A DNA stretch of 16,195 nt, from positions 1-16,195 of the forward strand of contig WGFS01000013.1 of the NCBI GenBank assembly GCA_015492115.1. The letters run 5' to 3'. The translations under genes were made by a program, and so were the position numbers. The DNA is from Aquificaceae bacterium. GTDB lineage: Bacteria > Aquificota > Aquificia > Aquificales > Aquificaceae. The notes under the pieces were generated by a model that did no database searches, was not told where the DNA came from, and saw only the letters and a list, made by a program, of their open reading frames with translations. Of the stretch, positions 1-6,975 are shown in pieces. Numbering within the stretch: position 1 is the first letter of the stretch; each line of letters begins with the position of its first letter.

Positions 1-1
1 C

Positions 2-703
2 ATATACAGGGTGCTGAGGTATCTGAACCCCTCCCCCTACATGTACTACCTTGACTTCAGGGAGCTCAGGGTAATAGGCTCCTCTCCAGAGGTTCTCGTG
101 AGGGTTGAGGGTAGAAGGATAGAGACGAGACCGATAGCCGGGACGAGACCCCGAGGGAAGAACGAGAAGGAGGACAGGAGACTTGAGGAGGAACTGCTGG
201 CGGACGAGAAGGAGAGAGCTGAACACCTCATGCTCGTGGACCTCGCCCGCAACGACCTGGGGAGAGTTTCCGAGATGGGCTCCGTGAAGGTTGAGGACTT
301 CATGAGGATTGAGAGGTACTCCCACGTCATGCACATAGTTAGCGACGTGGTGGGAACCTTGAAGGAAGGGCTGACAGCCCTTGACGTTCTCAGGGCTACC
401 TTCCCGGCGGGGACTGTCTCGGGAGCACCAAAGGTAAGAGCGATGCAGATAATAGAGGAGCTTGAGAAGGAGAAGAGAGGTATATACGCTGGCTCGGTGG
501 GCTACGTCTCCTTCCAGGGGAACATGGACATGGCGATAGCCATAAGAACCGCTGTTCTGAGGGACAGGGAGGTCTTCGTCCAGGCTGGGGCGGGTATAGT
601 TGCAGACTCGGTTCCCGAAAGGGAGTGGGAGGAAACCCTGAACAAGGCGAAGGCTTTGATGAAGGCTGTGGACATGGCGGACTCAATCAACGTAGAGGGA
701 TAG
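2..703 (+). CDS. trpE: Anthranilate synthase component I (partial, 5' end outside window)
   Basis: C-terminal about 233 residues of a chorismate-binding enzyme that, with glutamine amidotransferase TrpG, converts chorismate to anthranilate in cytosolic tryptophan synthesis. The frame is open from base 2, and the first visible residues (IYRVLRYLNPSPYMYYL) belong to the conserved core, so the GTG at 11 is internal and not a start. Visible family motifs in order are NPSPYM, RPIAGTRPRG, DLARNDLGRV, HVMHIVS, FPAGTVSGAPKVRAM, YAGSVGYVSF and QAGAGIVADS. The NPSPYM motif and overall agreement favour TrpE over the paralogue PabB (aminodeoxychorismate synthase), although PabB cannot be fully excluded without the N-terminal inhibitor-binding region. 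Its last 21 bp overlap the 3' end of the convergent gene on the minus strand, leaving no room for an intergenic terminator. Confidence 0.93.
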   Translation: MYRVLRYLNPSPYMYYLDFRELRVIGSSPEVLVRVEGRRIETRPIAGTRPRGKNEKEDRRLEEELLADEKERAEHLMLVDLARNDLGRVSEMGSVKVEDFMRIERYSHVMHIVSDVVGTLKEGLTALDVLRATFPAGTVSGAPKVRAMQIIEELEKEKRGIYAGSVGYVSFQGNMDMAIAIRTAVLRDREVFVQAGAGIVADSVPEREWEETLNKAKALMKAVDMADSINVEG

Positions 704-1231
704 GGTAGGTATGCCGAATCTCCTCTGAAGCTCCCTCTTCACGAGTTCCCTGAAGACCTCTTCGTTATCCTTAAAATCCCTGAACTTCTCCCTAATTTTT
801 CTCTTCTCCTCCCCGCTCAGTTTCCTCCATAGCTCCCTCATGACCTTGCTCTCTATCTCCATGAGGATCTCCTGTGCTCTCTCCTCACTCTCTGGCTCCT
901 CTATCTCACCGCTGATAAGCTCCCTCACCGAGCTAACCTTCTTCCAGAACCTCCCTTTCCAGTCTATCTCTCCCCTGTAGGCTTCAATTCTCAGGAAGTT
1001 CTCATATACTTCCATAACCCTCCTGAAGCACAGGAAGAGGGGGTGCTTGCTCCTCCTTCTGGGGTTAAGGGAAGAGTAGCACCTCTCTATACCCTCCCTT
1101 GCAACGTGCTCAGGAATACCCATGTCTTCAAGGAGCTTCAGGAAGAGCTTCTCTCTTGGGGAGAGAAAGAAGACACCTCCCTTGAGTCTGAGTATGAAGT
1201 CTTCAAGTCTCTTTGAGTACGTCATTTCCAA
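683..1231 (-). CDS. Uncharacterised protein, last gene of the flagellar/acpS operon
   Basis: A 182-residue soluble, strongly charged protein without signal peptide or membrane segment; I do not know its function. Residues about 15-75 (FFLSPREK, MGIPEHVAREGIER, RRRSKHP, then a Cys and Val-rich helix) resemble from memory a small conserved N-terminal domain in proteins of unknown function in Aquificales and Proteobacteria, with the pattern 'LSP...GIP...V..GI'; this link is a weak inference. The C-terminal half is a Glu/Lys/Arg-rich helical region, probably coiled. The TTG at 1231 lies 7 nt after AAGG and 4 nt after the acpS stop, which favours it; the ATG two codons downstream (1225) is the alternative. 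It is probably translationally coupled to acpS and ends inside the 3' end of the convergent trpE. Confidence 0.8.
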   Translation of the reverse strand: MEMTYSKRLEDFILRLKGGVFFLSPREKLFLKLLEDMGIPEHVAREGIERCYSSLNPRRRSKHPLFLCFRRVMEVYENFLRIEAYRGEIDWKGRFWKKVSSVRELISGEIEEPESEERAQEILMEIESKVMRELWRKLSGEEKRKIREKFRDFKDNEEVFRELVKRELQRRFGIPTLSLYVD

Positions 1232-1235
1232 GGTT

Positions 1236-1595
1236 TTACCTTATGAAGGCGACCGCCACCGAGTAGTCCCTCTCGTGGGAGAGGGAGACAACAAGCTCCC
1301 TTCCCTTCAGGAGATCCTCCGCATCTTCCCTATTTATAACAACCCTCGCTGGTCTTCCCCTATCTCCAAGAACCTCTATCTCCTTGAACCTCAAAAGAAC
1401 CCCAAACTCTGTGTAAAAGGCTTTCAGGACAGCCTCCTTACACGCCCAGCGTGCTGAGAGGCACGGTATCCTTGCGGAGTGAGAGTTGCAGTACTCAAGC
1501 TCCCTATCGGTATATATCCTATTTAAGAATCTCTCGCCGAACTTCTCTAACGCCCTCTCAATCCTCTCGTTCTTGACTATGTCCACACCTATCAT
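1236..1595 (-). CDS. acpS: Holo-[acyl-carrier-protein] synthase
   Basis: 119 residues, the normal length for AcpS, which transfers 4'-phosphopantetheine from CoA to the conserved serine of acyl carrier protein in the cytosol. The sequence shows the family's MIGVDIV start with the Mg-binding Asp (D5), FLNRIYT, ELEYC, the RWACKEAVLKAF motif (second metal ligand E54) and the VSLSHERDYSVAVA C-terminal motif. The ATG overlaps the TGA of the upstream flgJ-like gene (ATGA), so the two are translationally coupled. Its substrate ACP is encoded by acpP in the divergent fabG-acpP-fabF operon about 3.2 kb away. The chain looks complete with no missing catalytic residue. Confidence 0.95.
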   Translation of the reverse strand: MIGVDIVKNERIERALEKFGERFLNRIYTDRELEYCNSHSARIPCLSARWACKEAVLKAFYTEFGVLLRFKEIEVLGDRGRPARVVINREDAEDLLKGRELVVSLSHERDYSVAVAFIR

Positions 1596-2290
1596 ATACC
1601 GGCGGACAATTTTACCATCCCGAGGAGTTTCTCAATATATCTGCGCGTCTCGTCGGGAAGCAGACTCAAGTCCTTGAGTATCTTCTCTGCACCTACCCTC
1701 CTCACATTGCCCTCTCCCCAGTTGTAGGCTATTAGCACGAGGAGCCAGTTTCCAAACCTCTTATAGAGATCCTTCAGGTGGCGCACCGCCGAACGGGTTG
1801 ACTTAACCGGGTCAAACCTCTCGTCAACCTCCTCATCAACCCTTAGTCCGAGCTCCCTTGCGGTATCGGGCATTAGTTGCCATAACCCTCCCGCCCCTCT
1901 GGGGGATACAGCCTTGGGGTTATAACCGCTCTCTATCTCAGGTATGGCTGAGAGCCACCTTGGTAGTCCTTCCTCCTCAAGAACCCTCTCAACCATAAGC
2001 TTGAGCTCTTCCTTAGTCTTCGGCTGAGGGTTGTTCCTCTCATAGCTCTCTAATACGAACCTTGCTATCCCTATCCCTCCCGCCGAGGCGAGTTGTTCAC
2101 TCATACCGTCCAAAAACATGTCATAGTAGAACCTCTGATAGAAGCTCTTATTCTTCATAATGGGTCTGAAGGCTTCTCTCAGAATCTGCTTTATCATGAT
2201 AGCTTCAAACTCCTTGGCTACGCTCTTCACGTCCTTCTTTACGAGCTCCCTGTAGTTGTAGGAAGGTGTAGAGAAGATGATCCTGTTCAT
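1592..2290 (-). CDS. flgJ: FlgJ-like rod-binding protein fused to an SLT-type lytic transglycosylase
   Basis: 232 residues with two domains. Residues about 22-80 (AKEFEAIMIKQIL, FYQRFYYDMFLDGMSEQLA, GGIGIA) match the FlgJ N-terminal rod-binding/chaperone domain. Residues about 105-228 match the Slt/MltD-like GH23 lytic transglycosylase fold: IPEIESGYNP with catalytic Glu120, SPRGAGGLWQLMP, and AYNWGEGNV near 189-196. In classical enterobacterial FlgJ the C-terminal domain is instead a beta-N-acetylglucosaminidase-type (GH73) hydrolase, so this is an alternative solution for opening peptidoglycan during rod growth. No signal peptide is obvious, as in FlgJ itself, which uses the flagellar export apparatus. 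The start ATG overlaps the flgI stop (ATGA), and the stop overlaps the acpS start, giving a tightly coupled flgH-flgI-flgJ-acpS order. Confidence 0.9.
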   Translation of the reverse strand: MNRIIFSTPSYNYRELVKKDVKSVAKEFEAIMIKQILREAFRPIMKNKSFYQRFYYDMFLDGMSEQLASAGGIGIARFVLESYERNNPQPKTKEELKLMVERVLEEEGLPRWLSAIPEIESGYNPKAVSPRGAGGLWQLMPDTARELGLRVDEEVDERFDPVKSTRSAVRHLKDLYKRFGNWLLVLIAYNWGEGNVRRVGAEKILKDLSLLPDETRRYIEKLLGMVKLSAGI

Positions 2291-3375
2291 AACACCTCCA
2301 GCTTTGCCTTCAGAGCTCCGGCGGACTTTATTGCCTGGAGAACCGATATTATCTCCCTGGGTGTAGCCCCTATCCTGTTGAGAGAGGTCACGAGCTCCTG
2401 AACTGTAGTCCCCCTTAGAGGAACGAGCCTCCTCTTCTCCTCTATGACCTTTATCTCCGTCCTTGGAACGACCTTGGTCTTTCCTGGAGACAGTGGAGGG
2501 GGCTGAACCACCTCGGGCCTTTCCTTAACTTTCACGACGAGACTACCGACCGCAACCGCGACGGGGCTTATCTTTACGTCCCCTCCCAGAACTATCGTTC
2601 CCGATCTGCCGTCTATCACAACCTTCGCCACCTGCGAGGTCTTAACCTCAAGGTTCTCAACCTCCGCAAGGAAGTCCACCGGGTTAACACCCTGCGGTAT
2701 CTTCACCTTCACGGTAGCGCTGTCTATGGCACGTGCTATCTTCCCACCGAACTTCCTGTTTATGGCATCCTGAACAACCTTGGCGGTTGTGAAGTCGGGA
2801 ACGTCAAGGATCACGTTTACCTGGGCAACGTTCATGTCAAAGGGAAGGTCCCTCTCAATCACAGCACCGCTGGGTATCCTCCCCACAGTTGGGACGTTCT
2901 TCACCTGCCTCGCCCCCCTTCCCCTTGCCTCGTAACCCCCAACTATCACCTGTCCCTGGGCGAGGGCGTACACCTTTCCGTCCGGACCTCTGAGAGGGGT
3001 GAGGAGGAGCGTTCCACCCTCAAGGCTCTTCGCGTCCCCTATTGAGGAGACGCTCACGTCTATCCTCATGCCAGCCTTCGCGTAGGGAGGGAGCTTTGCG
3101 GTTACAAAGACCGCGGCGACGTTCTTCACGGTGATCCTGTTTGGGTCAACGACTATTCCCATCTTCTGGAGTGCGTTTGCGAGACTCTTTACAGTGAACT
3201 GAGTAGCCTTACCATCTCCCGTTCCCTTCAGACCCACAACGAGTCCGTATCCCTGGAGGTAGTTTATCCGGTTTCCCTCAATGGTAGCTATATCCTTTAT
3301 CCTCTCTCCAAAGGAGAGGGTTATGAGGAGAAGTATCAGAAGGGGAATATTAAGGCAAATATTCTTGCGAGCCAT
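2287..3375 (-). CDS. flgI: Flagellar P-ring protein FlgI
   Basis: 362 residues, typical FlgI length. It forms the periplasmic P-ring that, with the L-ring, acts as a bushing around the distal rod. The N-terminus has a Sec signal peptide (Arg3-Lys4, hydrophobic residues about 8-22, cleavage near SFG/ER). The mature start ERIKDIATIEG and the following GYGLVVGLKGTGD are highly characteristic, as are LRGPDGKVYALAQGQ and the C-terminal VQELVTSLNRIGATPREIISVLQAIKSAGAL. The ATG lies 40 bp inside flgH, supported by a strong GGAGGT at 3389-3384, 8 nt before the ATG, so translation can start independently. The stop overlaps the flgJ-like start by ATGA. Confidence 0.97.
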   Translation of the reverse strand: MARKNICLNIPLLILLLITLSFGERIKDIATIEGNRINYLQGYGLVVGLKGTGDGKATQFTVKSLANALQKMGIVVDPNRITVKNVAAVFVTAKLPPYAKAGMRIDVSVSSIGDAKSLEGGTLLLTPLRGPDGKVYALAQGQVIVGGYEARGRGARQVKNVPTVGRIPSGAVIERDLPFDMNVAQVNVILDVPDFTTAKVVQDAINRKFGGKIARAIDSATVKVKIPQGVNPVDFLAEVENLEVKTSQVAKVVIDGRSGTIVLGGDVKISPVAVAVGSLVVKVKERPEVVQPPPLSPGKTKVVPRTEIKVIEEKRRLVPLRGTTVQELVTSLNRIGATPREIISVLQAIKSAGALKAKLEVL

Positions 3376-4010
3376 CCGGGCTTACCTCCCTCAGCCATGT
3401 AACCCTTTCCGTCAAGGAATATCTCCATGTTGGCTATCTTGTCGCTTGAGACGGTGTTGTTGCTGTCTATGTCCTCGGGTCTAACTATCCCCCTGAGGAC
3501 GAATTCCCTCTTCATGCCGTTCACCACTATGTACTTCTTAGCTTCTATTAACATCGTCCTGTTTGGGTAAACTTTTATCACCCTGCCCGCAAGCTTGGTT
3601 GTAAGAACTCCCTGTTGCTGAACCTTGCTTCCAGCCTTGGTATTGAACTTGCCCTCAGCCTGAGCTCCAAGATTGGCAAGGGTATTCTGGGGAACGCCGA
3701 AGAAGGAGCTTATCGCGTTGGAGAAATCTGCTGACCTCCCAGCCTGATTTGAGAGGCTCTCAACAGCGTTTATGCTCTCAACCACGGATATGAATATGAG
3801 GTCTCCGGGCTTTGTCGCCCTGTTCTCACCGTAGAGATCAACCCAGCTACTCTCCGATAGCAGGCTACCCCTGGTGCTCTCTCTTCTGTACTCCTCCTTG
3901 GGAAAGGGATTTTCCTTTTCGTAGGTTTTCAGATCCTTTGGTTTTTCTGAGCAGGAGTACAGGAGGGTTATTAAAATCAAGACCGCCGAGGTTAAAAGGG
4001 CGCCCATCAT
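3336..4010 (-). CDS. flgH: Flagellar L-ring lipoprotein FlgH
   Basis: About 224 residues. It forms the outer-membrane L-ring of the basal body, so the cell has a Gram-negative envelope. The short hydrophobic leader ends in a lipobox (LYSC, Cys about 20) that would be lipidated. Family motifs include RATKPGDLIFISV, the KFNTKAGSKV region, LTTKLAGRVIKVYPNRTMLIEAKKYIVVNGMKREFVLRGIVRPEDID and the C-terminal GYMAEGGKPGWLARIF. Three starts are possible: GTG 4013, ATG 4010, ATG 4007. None has a Shine-Dalgarno, and the leader lacks the usual basic residue before its hydrophobic core. The nearest -10 (TATATT, 4020-4015) predicts transcription starting at about 4008, so ATG 4007 on a leaderless mRNA is attractive. 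The gene heads the flagellar operon and overlaps flgI by 40 bp. Confidence 0.95.
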   Translation of the reverse strand: MMGALLTSAVLILITLLYSCSEKPKDLKTYEKENPFPKEEYRRESTRGSLLSESSWVDLYGENRATKPGDLIFISVVESINAVESLSNQAGRSADFSNAISSFFGVPQNTLANLGAQAEGKFNTKAGSKVQQQGVLTTKLAGRVIKVYPNRTMLIEAKKYIVVNGMKREFVLRGIVRPEDIDSNNTVSSDKIANMEIFLDGKGYMAEGGKPGWLARIFALIFPF

Positions 4011-4014
4011 CACT

Positions 4015-4047
4015 AATATAGCAATTGGGAGTCAAATCTGCTATAAT
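4015..4047. promoter_or_regulatory. Symmetric divergent promoter region between flgH and fabG
   Basis: Two outward-facing extended -10 elements are seen: TGCTATAAT on the plus strand (hexamer 4042-4047) toward fabG, and TGCTATATT on the minus strand (hexamer 4020-4015) toward flgH. The arms form a perfect 7-bp inverted repeat, TATAGCA (4017-4023) and TGCTATA (4039-4045), separated by 15 bp. At 17-bp spacing each promoter's -35 position (TAGCAA or TAGCAG) overlaps the other's -10, so polymerase probably cannot occupy both at once. Neither -35 is a good consensus match, which fits extended -10 promoters. Predicted start sites lie about 6 nt before fabG and at the flgH start. The sequence elements are seen; promoter activity is inferred. 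Confidence 0.6.
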
Positions 4048-4059
4048 TTGTAGCCAATC

Positions 4060-4803
4060 ATGATAAACCTCTCCGGAAAAATAGCTCTCGTTACAGGCTC
4101 AACCCGTGGCATAGGTAAAGCCACCGCCCAGAGGCTTGCGGAGGCTGGAGCGAGTGTGGTGGTCACGGGCAGGAGTGAGGACAGGGCAGGGGAGGTCGCA
4201 AAGGAGATAGCCCAGAGCACCGGTGCAAAGACCTTTGCGGTAGGTCTGGATATAGGCTCAAGGGAGTCCATAGAGGGTGCCATAAAGAGGATAAACGAGG
4301 AGATGGGAAACGTTGACATTCTCGTGAACAACGCGGGAGTAAACAGGGACACCCTCTTTGTAAGGATGAAGTACGAGGACTGGGATGAGATAATAAGGGT
4401 CAATCTGACGGGTACCTTTCTCGTTACCCAGCTCGTGGTCAAAGGGATGCTCAAAAAGAGGTGGGGAAGGATCATAAACATGTCCTCTGTGGTCGCATTT
4501 ATAGGAAACGTGGGGCAGGCGAACTACTCCTCTGCAAAGGCTGGGCTTGTGGGCTTCACGAAGACCCTTGCAAAAGAGCTCGCCCCGAGGAACATAACGG
4601 TGAACGCCATAGCTCCCGGGTTTATAGAGACGGATATGACCGAGAACCTGCCCGAGGAGATAAAGCAGGGGTTCCTGAGTCAGATACCCATGAACAGGTT
4701 CGGGAAGGCTGAGGACGTTGCGAACGTGGTTCTCTTCCTTGCGTCTGAGCTCTCCGGCTATATAACGGGTGAGGTTATTCATGTTAACGGAGGTCTCTTT
4801 TAA
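4060..4803 (+). CDS. fabG: 3-oxoacyl-[acyl-carrier-protein] reductase
   Basis: 247 residues, a short-chain dehydrogenase that reduces beta-ketoacyl-ACP with NADPH in type II fatty-acid synthesis in the cytosol. The Rossmann motif TGSTRGIG (G13, G17, G19), NNAG (90-93), Asn115, and the catalytic Ser143, Tyr156 and Lys160 (YSSAK) are all present. The C-terminus VNAIAPGFIETDMT and GEVIHVNGGLF is typical of FabG. There is no Shine-Dalgarno before the ATG; a TGCTATAAT extended -10 ends 12 nt upstream, so the transcript would carry a leader of only about 6 nt. It heads fabG-acpP-fabF-rnc and is followed 27 nt later by acpP. Confidence 0.97.
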   Translation: MINLSGKIALVTGSTRGIGKATAQRLAEAGASVVVTGRSEDRAGEVAKEIAQSTGAKTFAVGLDIGSRESIEGAIKRINEEMGNVDILVNNAGVNRDTLFVRMKYEDWDEIIRVNLTGTFLVTQLVVKGMLKKRWGRIINMSSVVAFIGNVGQANYSSAKAGLVGFTKTLAKELAPRNITVNAIAPGFIETDMTENLPEEIKQGFLSQIPMNRFGKAEDVANVVLFLASELSGYITGEVIHVNGGLF

Positions 4804-4830
4804 ATAAAATCCTGTATGGAGGTGAAGGAT

Positions 4831-5067
4831 ATGGCTCTTGAGGAAAGAATTAAGGAGATCATAGCTGACCAGCTGGGCGTGGAGCAGGAGAAGATAGTTC
4901 CCGAGGCGAAGTTCGTGGAAGACCTTGGGGCTGACTCCCTTGACGTCGTTGAGCTCATAATGGCTTTTGAGGAGGAGTTCGGTATAGAGATACCTGACGA
5001 GGATGCGGAGAAGATACAGACGGTCGGTGATGTCATCAACTACCTGAAAGAAAAGGTGGGTGGATGA
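4831..5067 (+). CDS. acpP: Acyl carrier protein
   Basis: 78 residues, acidic, four-helix carrier of acyl chains. The phosphopantetheine site is Ser36 in GADSLDVVEL, the target of AcpS encoded at 1236-1595. The start at 4831 is chosen over the in-frame ATG at 4816 because GGAGGT at 4818-4823 forms a strong Shine-Dalgarno 7 nt before 4831, and MALEERIKEI is a normal ACP N-terminus; the upstream ATG actually forms part of the ribosome binding region. The stop overlaps the fabF start (ATGA), indicating translational coupling. Confidence 0.97.
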   Translation: MALEERIKEIIADQLGVEQEKIVPEAKFVEDLGADSLDVVELIMAFEEEFGIEIPDEDAEKIQTVGDVINYLKEKVGG

Positions 5068-6314
5068 GAAGAAGGGTCGTTGTAACCGGACTGGGTGTGG
5101 TTACGCCCATAGGAACCGGAGTTGAGAAGTTCTGGAACAACCTCGTAAAGGGCGTAAGCGGTATAGACCTCATAAAGGGCTTTGACCCCGATGAGTTTGG
5201 GCTGAGCGTGAAGATAGCTGGTGAGGTCAAGGACTTTGACCCTACAAACTTCCTTGATAAGAAGGAGGCAAACAGGCTTTCAGTCTTTGTCCACTACGCT
5301 GTCGCAGCGGCGGAGGAGGCGATCCTTGACAGCGGTATAAAGGAGGGAGGTTACGATCCCCTGAAGATAGGTGTGATAATAGGGACGGGCATAGGGGGTC
5401 TCAGGGACATAGAGAGGGAGCACACCGTTATAACCACGAAGGGTGCGAGGAGGGTATCCCCCTTCTTCATACCCTACGGCATATCCAACATGGGCGCAGG
5501 TTACGTAGCCATAAGGCACGGCTTCAAGGGACCCAACTACTGCGTTGTCTCAGCCTGTGCGACCGGCAACCACTCCATAGGGGACGCCTTCAGGATGATA
5601 CAGGTGGGGGACATAGACGCCGCGATAGCTGGGGGGACTGAGGCTGCGATAACACCCCTCGGTGTCGCAGGATTCGCTGTCATGAGGGCTCTCTCCACGA
5701 GGAACGATGAACCCCAGAAGGCTTCAAGACCCTTTGACAGGGACAGGGACGGCTTCGTTATGGGTGAGGGTGCAGGGATTCTCGTTTTAGAGGAGTACGA
5801 GCACGCAAAGGCGAGAGGGGCGAAGATATACGCAGAGCTCGTTGGTTACGGTGCAACCGACGACGCCTACCACATAACCGCTCCCCACGAGTGCGGAGAG
5901 GGAGCCTACGAGTGCATGAAGCTCGCCCTTGAGGACGCTGGGCTCAACCCCGACGAGATAGACTACATAAACGCCCACGGAACCTCCACACCCCTGAACG
6001 ACAAGATAGAGACCTTAGCAATAAAACAGCTCTTCAAGGAGCACGCATACAGGCTGAAGATCAGCTCCAACAAGTCCATGATAGGTCACCTTCTCGGTGC
6101 AGCTGGAGCTGTTGAGGCTGTCGCTTCCATCAAAACCATAGAGACAGGTGTTATCCCACCTACCATAAACCTTGAGAATCCGGATCCGGAGTGCGACCTT
6201 GACTACGTCCCCAACTCTGCGGTTGAGGCTGATGTGAGAACTGTTCTCTCCAACTCCTTTGGCTTCGGAGGAACCAACGCCTGCCTCATATTCAAAAAAG
6301 TAGAGGATGTTTGA
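5064..6314 (+). CDS. fabF: 3-oxoacyl-[acyl-carrier-protein] synthase II
   Basis: 416 residues, the normal FabF size; the condensing enzyme that extends acyl-ACP with malonyl-ACP. The complete Cys-His-His site is visible: Cys165 in VSACATGNH, His305 in NAHGTSTP, and His342 in MIGHLLGAAGAVEA with Lys337 nearby. The N-terminus RRVVVTGLGVVTPIG and the C-terminal NSFGFGGTNA are typical. The ATG overlaps the acpP stop, and the gene ends 8 bp inside rnc, so the whole operon is translationally coupled. No frameshift or unusual residue is seen. Confidence 0.97.
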   Translation: MRRRVVVTGLGVVTPIGTGVEKFWNNLVKGVSGIDLIKGFDPDEFGLSVKIAGEVKDFDPTNFLDKKEANRLSVFVHYAVAAAEEAILDSGIKEGGYDPLKIGVIIGTGIGGLRDIEREHTVITTKGARRVSPFFIPYGISNMGAGYVAIRHGFKGPNYCVVSACATGNHSIGDAFRMIQVGDIDAAIAGGTEAAITPLGVAGFAVMRALSTRNDEPQKASRPFDRDRDGFVMGEGAGILVLEEYEHAKARGAKIYAELVGYGATDDAYHITAPHECGEGAYECMKLALEDAGLNPDEIDYINAHGTSTPLNDKIETLAIKQLFKEHAYRLKISSNKSMIGHLLGAAGAVEAVASIKTIETGVIPPTINLENPDPECDLDYVPNSAVEADVRTVLSNSFGFGGTNACLIFKKVEDV

Positions 6315-6975
6315 AGAGATAGAGGAGCGTATAGGCTACACCTTCAAAGACAAAAAACTCCTTAAGCAGGCTTTCACTCACGTATCCTACGCCCGCGACG
6401 CGGGCGTATCTCACTACGAAATACTTGAGTTCCTCGGTGATGCTCTCCTGAACTTCCTTATAGTGGACATACTTGTTAAAGAATTTCCCACAAGACGTGA
6501 GGGGACATTAGCCTCCCTTAAGGCTTACCTGATCAGCGAGGAGTTCTTCAACGAGCTCGCACAGGATCTTGACCTGCCCAAGTTCATACTCATCAGCAGG
6601 GGTAAGAAGAACGTCTCCATAATAGGGGACGTCTTTGAGGCTCTCTGGGCTGCGGTTTACGTTGACAGCGGTAGAGACTGTAATCTCGTGAAGGATCTCT
6701 TTAACAGGCTCTTCAAAGACAGGATCGTGGAGACGGTGAGGAGCCACAGGATAAAGAAGGATTACAAGACCATGCTTCAGGAGATAACCCAGAAGAGGTG
6801 GAGGGAAAGACCTACTTACAGGGTTATAAGCGTTGAGGGACCGGAGCATGCAAAAACATTCACGGTAGAGAGCTCCATAAGGGGTTTCTCGGCTGTGGGA
6901 AGGGGTAAGAGCAAGAAGGAAGCCGAGCAGGAGGCTGCAAAAAGACTGGTTGAGAAGCTTCAGAGCAAGGACTGA
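6307..6975 (+). CDS. rnc: Ribonuclease III
   Basis: 222 residues. It cleaves double-stranded RNA in rRNA and mRNA processing. The endonuclease domain carries the signature EILEFLGDALL (E38, E41, D45) and GDVFEALWAAVYVD (D108, E111). A C-terminal double-stranded RNA-binding domain spans about 153-220 (KTMLQEITQ, PTYRV, GKSKKEAEQEAAKRLVEKL). Length and residue numbering are within one position of what I recall for the crystallised Aquifex aeolicus enzyme. It is the last gene after fabF, overlapping it by 8 bp. Its last 16 bp overlap the 3' end of convergent modC. Confidence 0.97.
   Translation: MFEEIEERIGYTFKDKKLLKQAFTHVSYARDAGVSHYEILEFLGDALLNFLIVDILVKEFPTRREGTLASLKAYLISEEFFNELAQDLDLPKFILISRGKKNVSIIGDVFEALWAAVYVDSGRDCNLVKDLFNRLFKDRIVETVRSHRIKKDYKTMLQEITQKRWRERPTYRVISVEGPEHAKTFTVESSIRGFSAVGRGKSKKEAEQEAAKRLVEKLQSKD

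Noticed and set aside
396..686. 96-codon minus-strand open frame opposite trpE, rich in Pro and Ser
   Set aside because: Composition is that expected from the reverse of a Gly/Arg/Glu-rich gene; trpE is certain on the other strand.
2..703. PabB (aminodeoxychorismate synthase) instead of TrpE
   Set aside because: NPSPYM and neighbouring motifs fit TrpE better; kept only as a minor alternative because the N-terminus is missing.
4258..4782. 174-codon open frame antisense to fabG
   Set aside because: It mirrors the strongly supported fabG frame, its translation resembles no family, and it has no start signals.
4816..4830. Upstream in-frame ATG as the acpP start
   Set aside because: The bases after it form the GGAGGT Shine-Dalgarno for the ATG at 4831, and standard ACP begins there.
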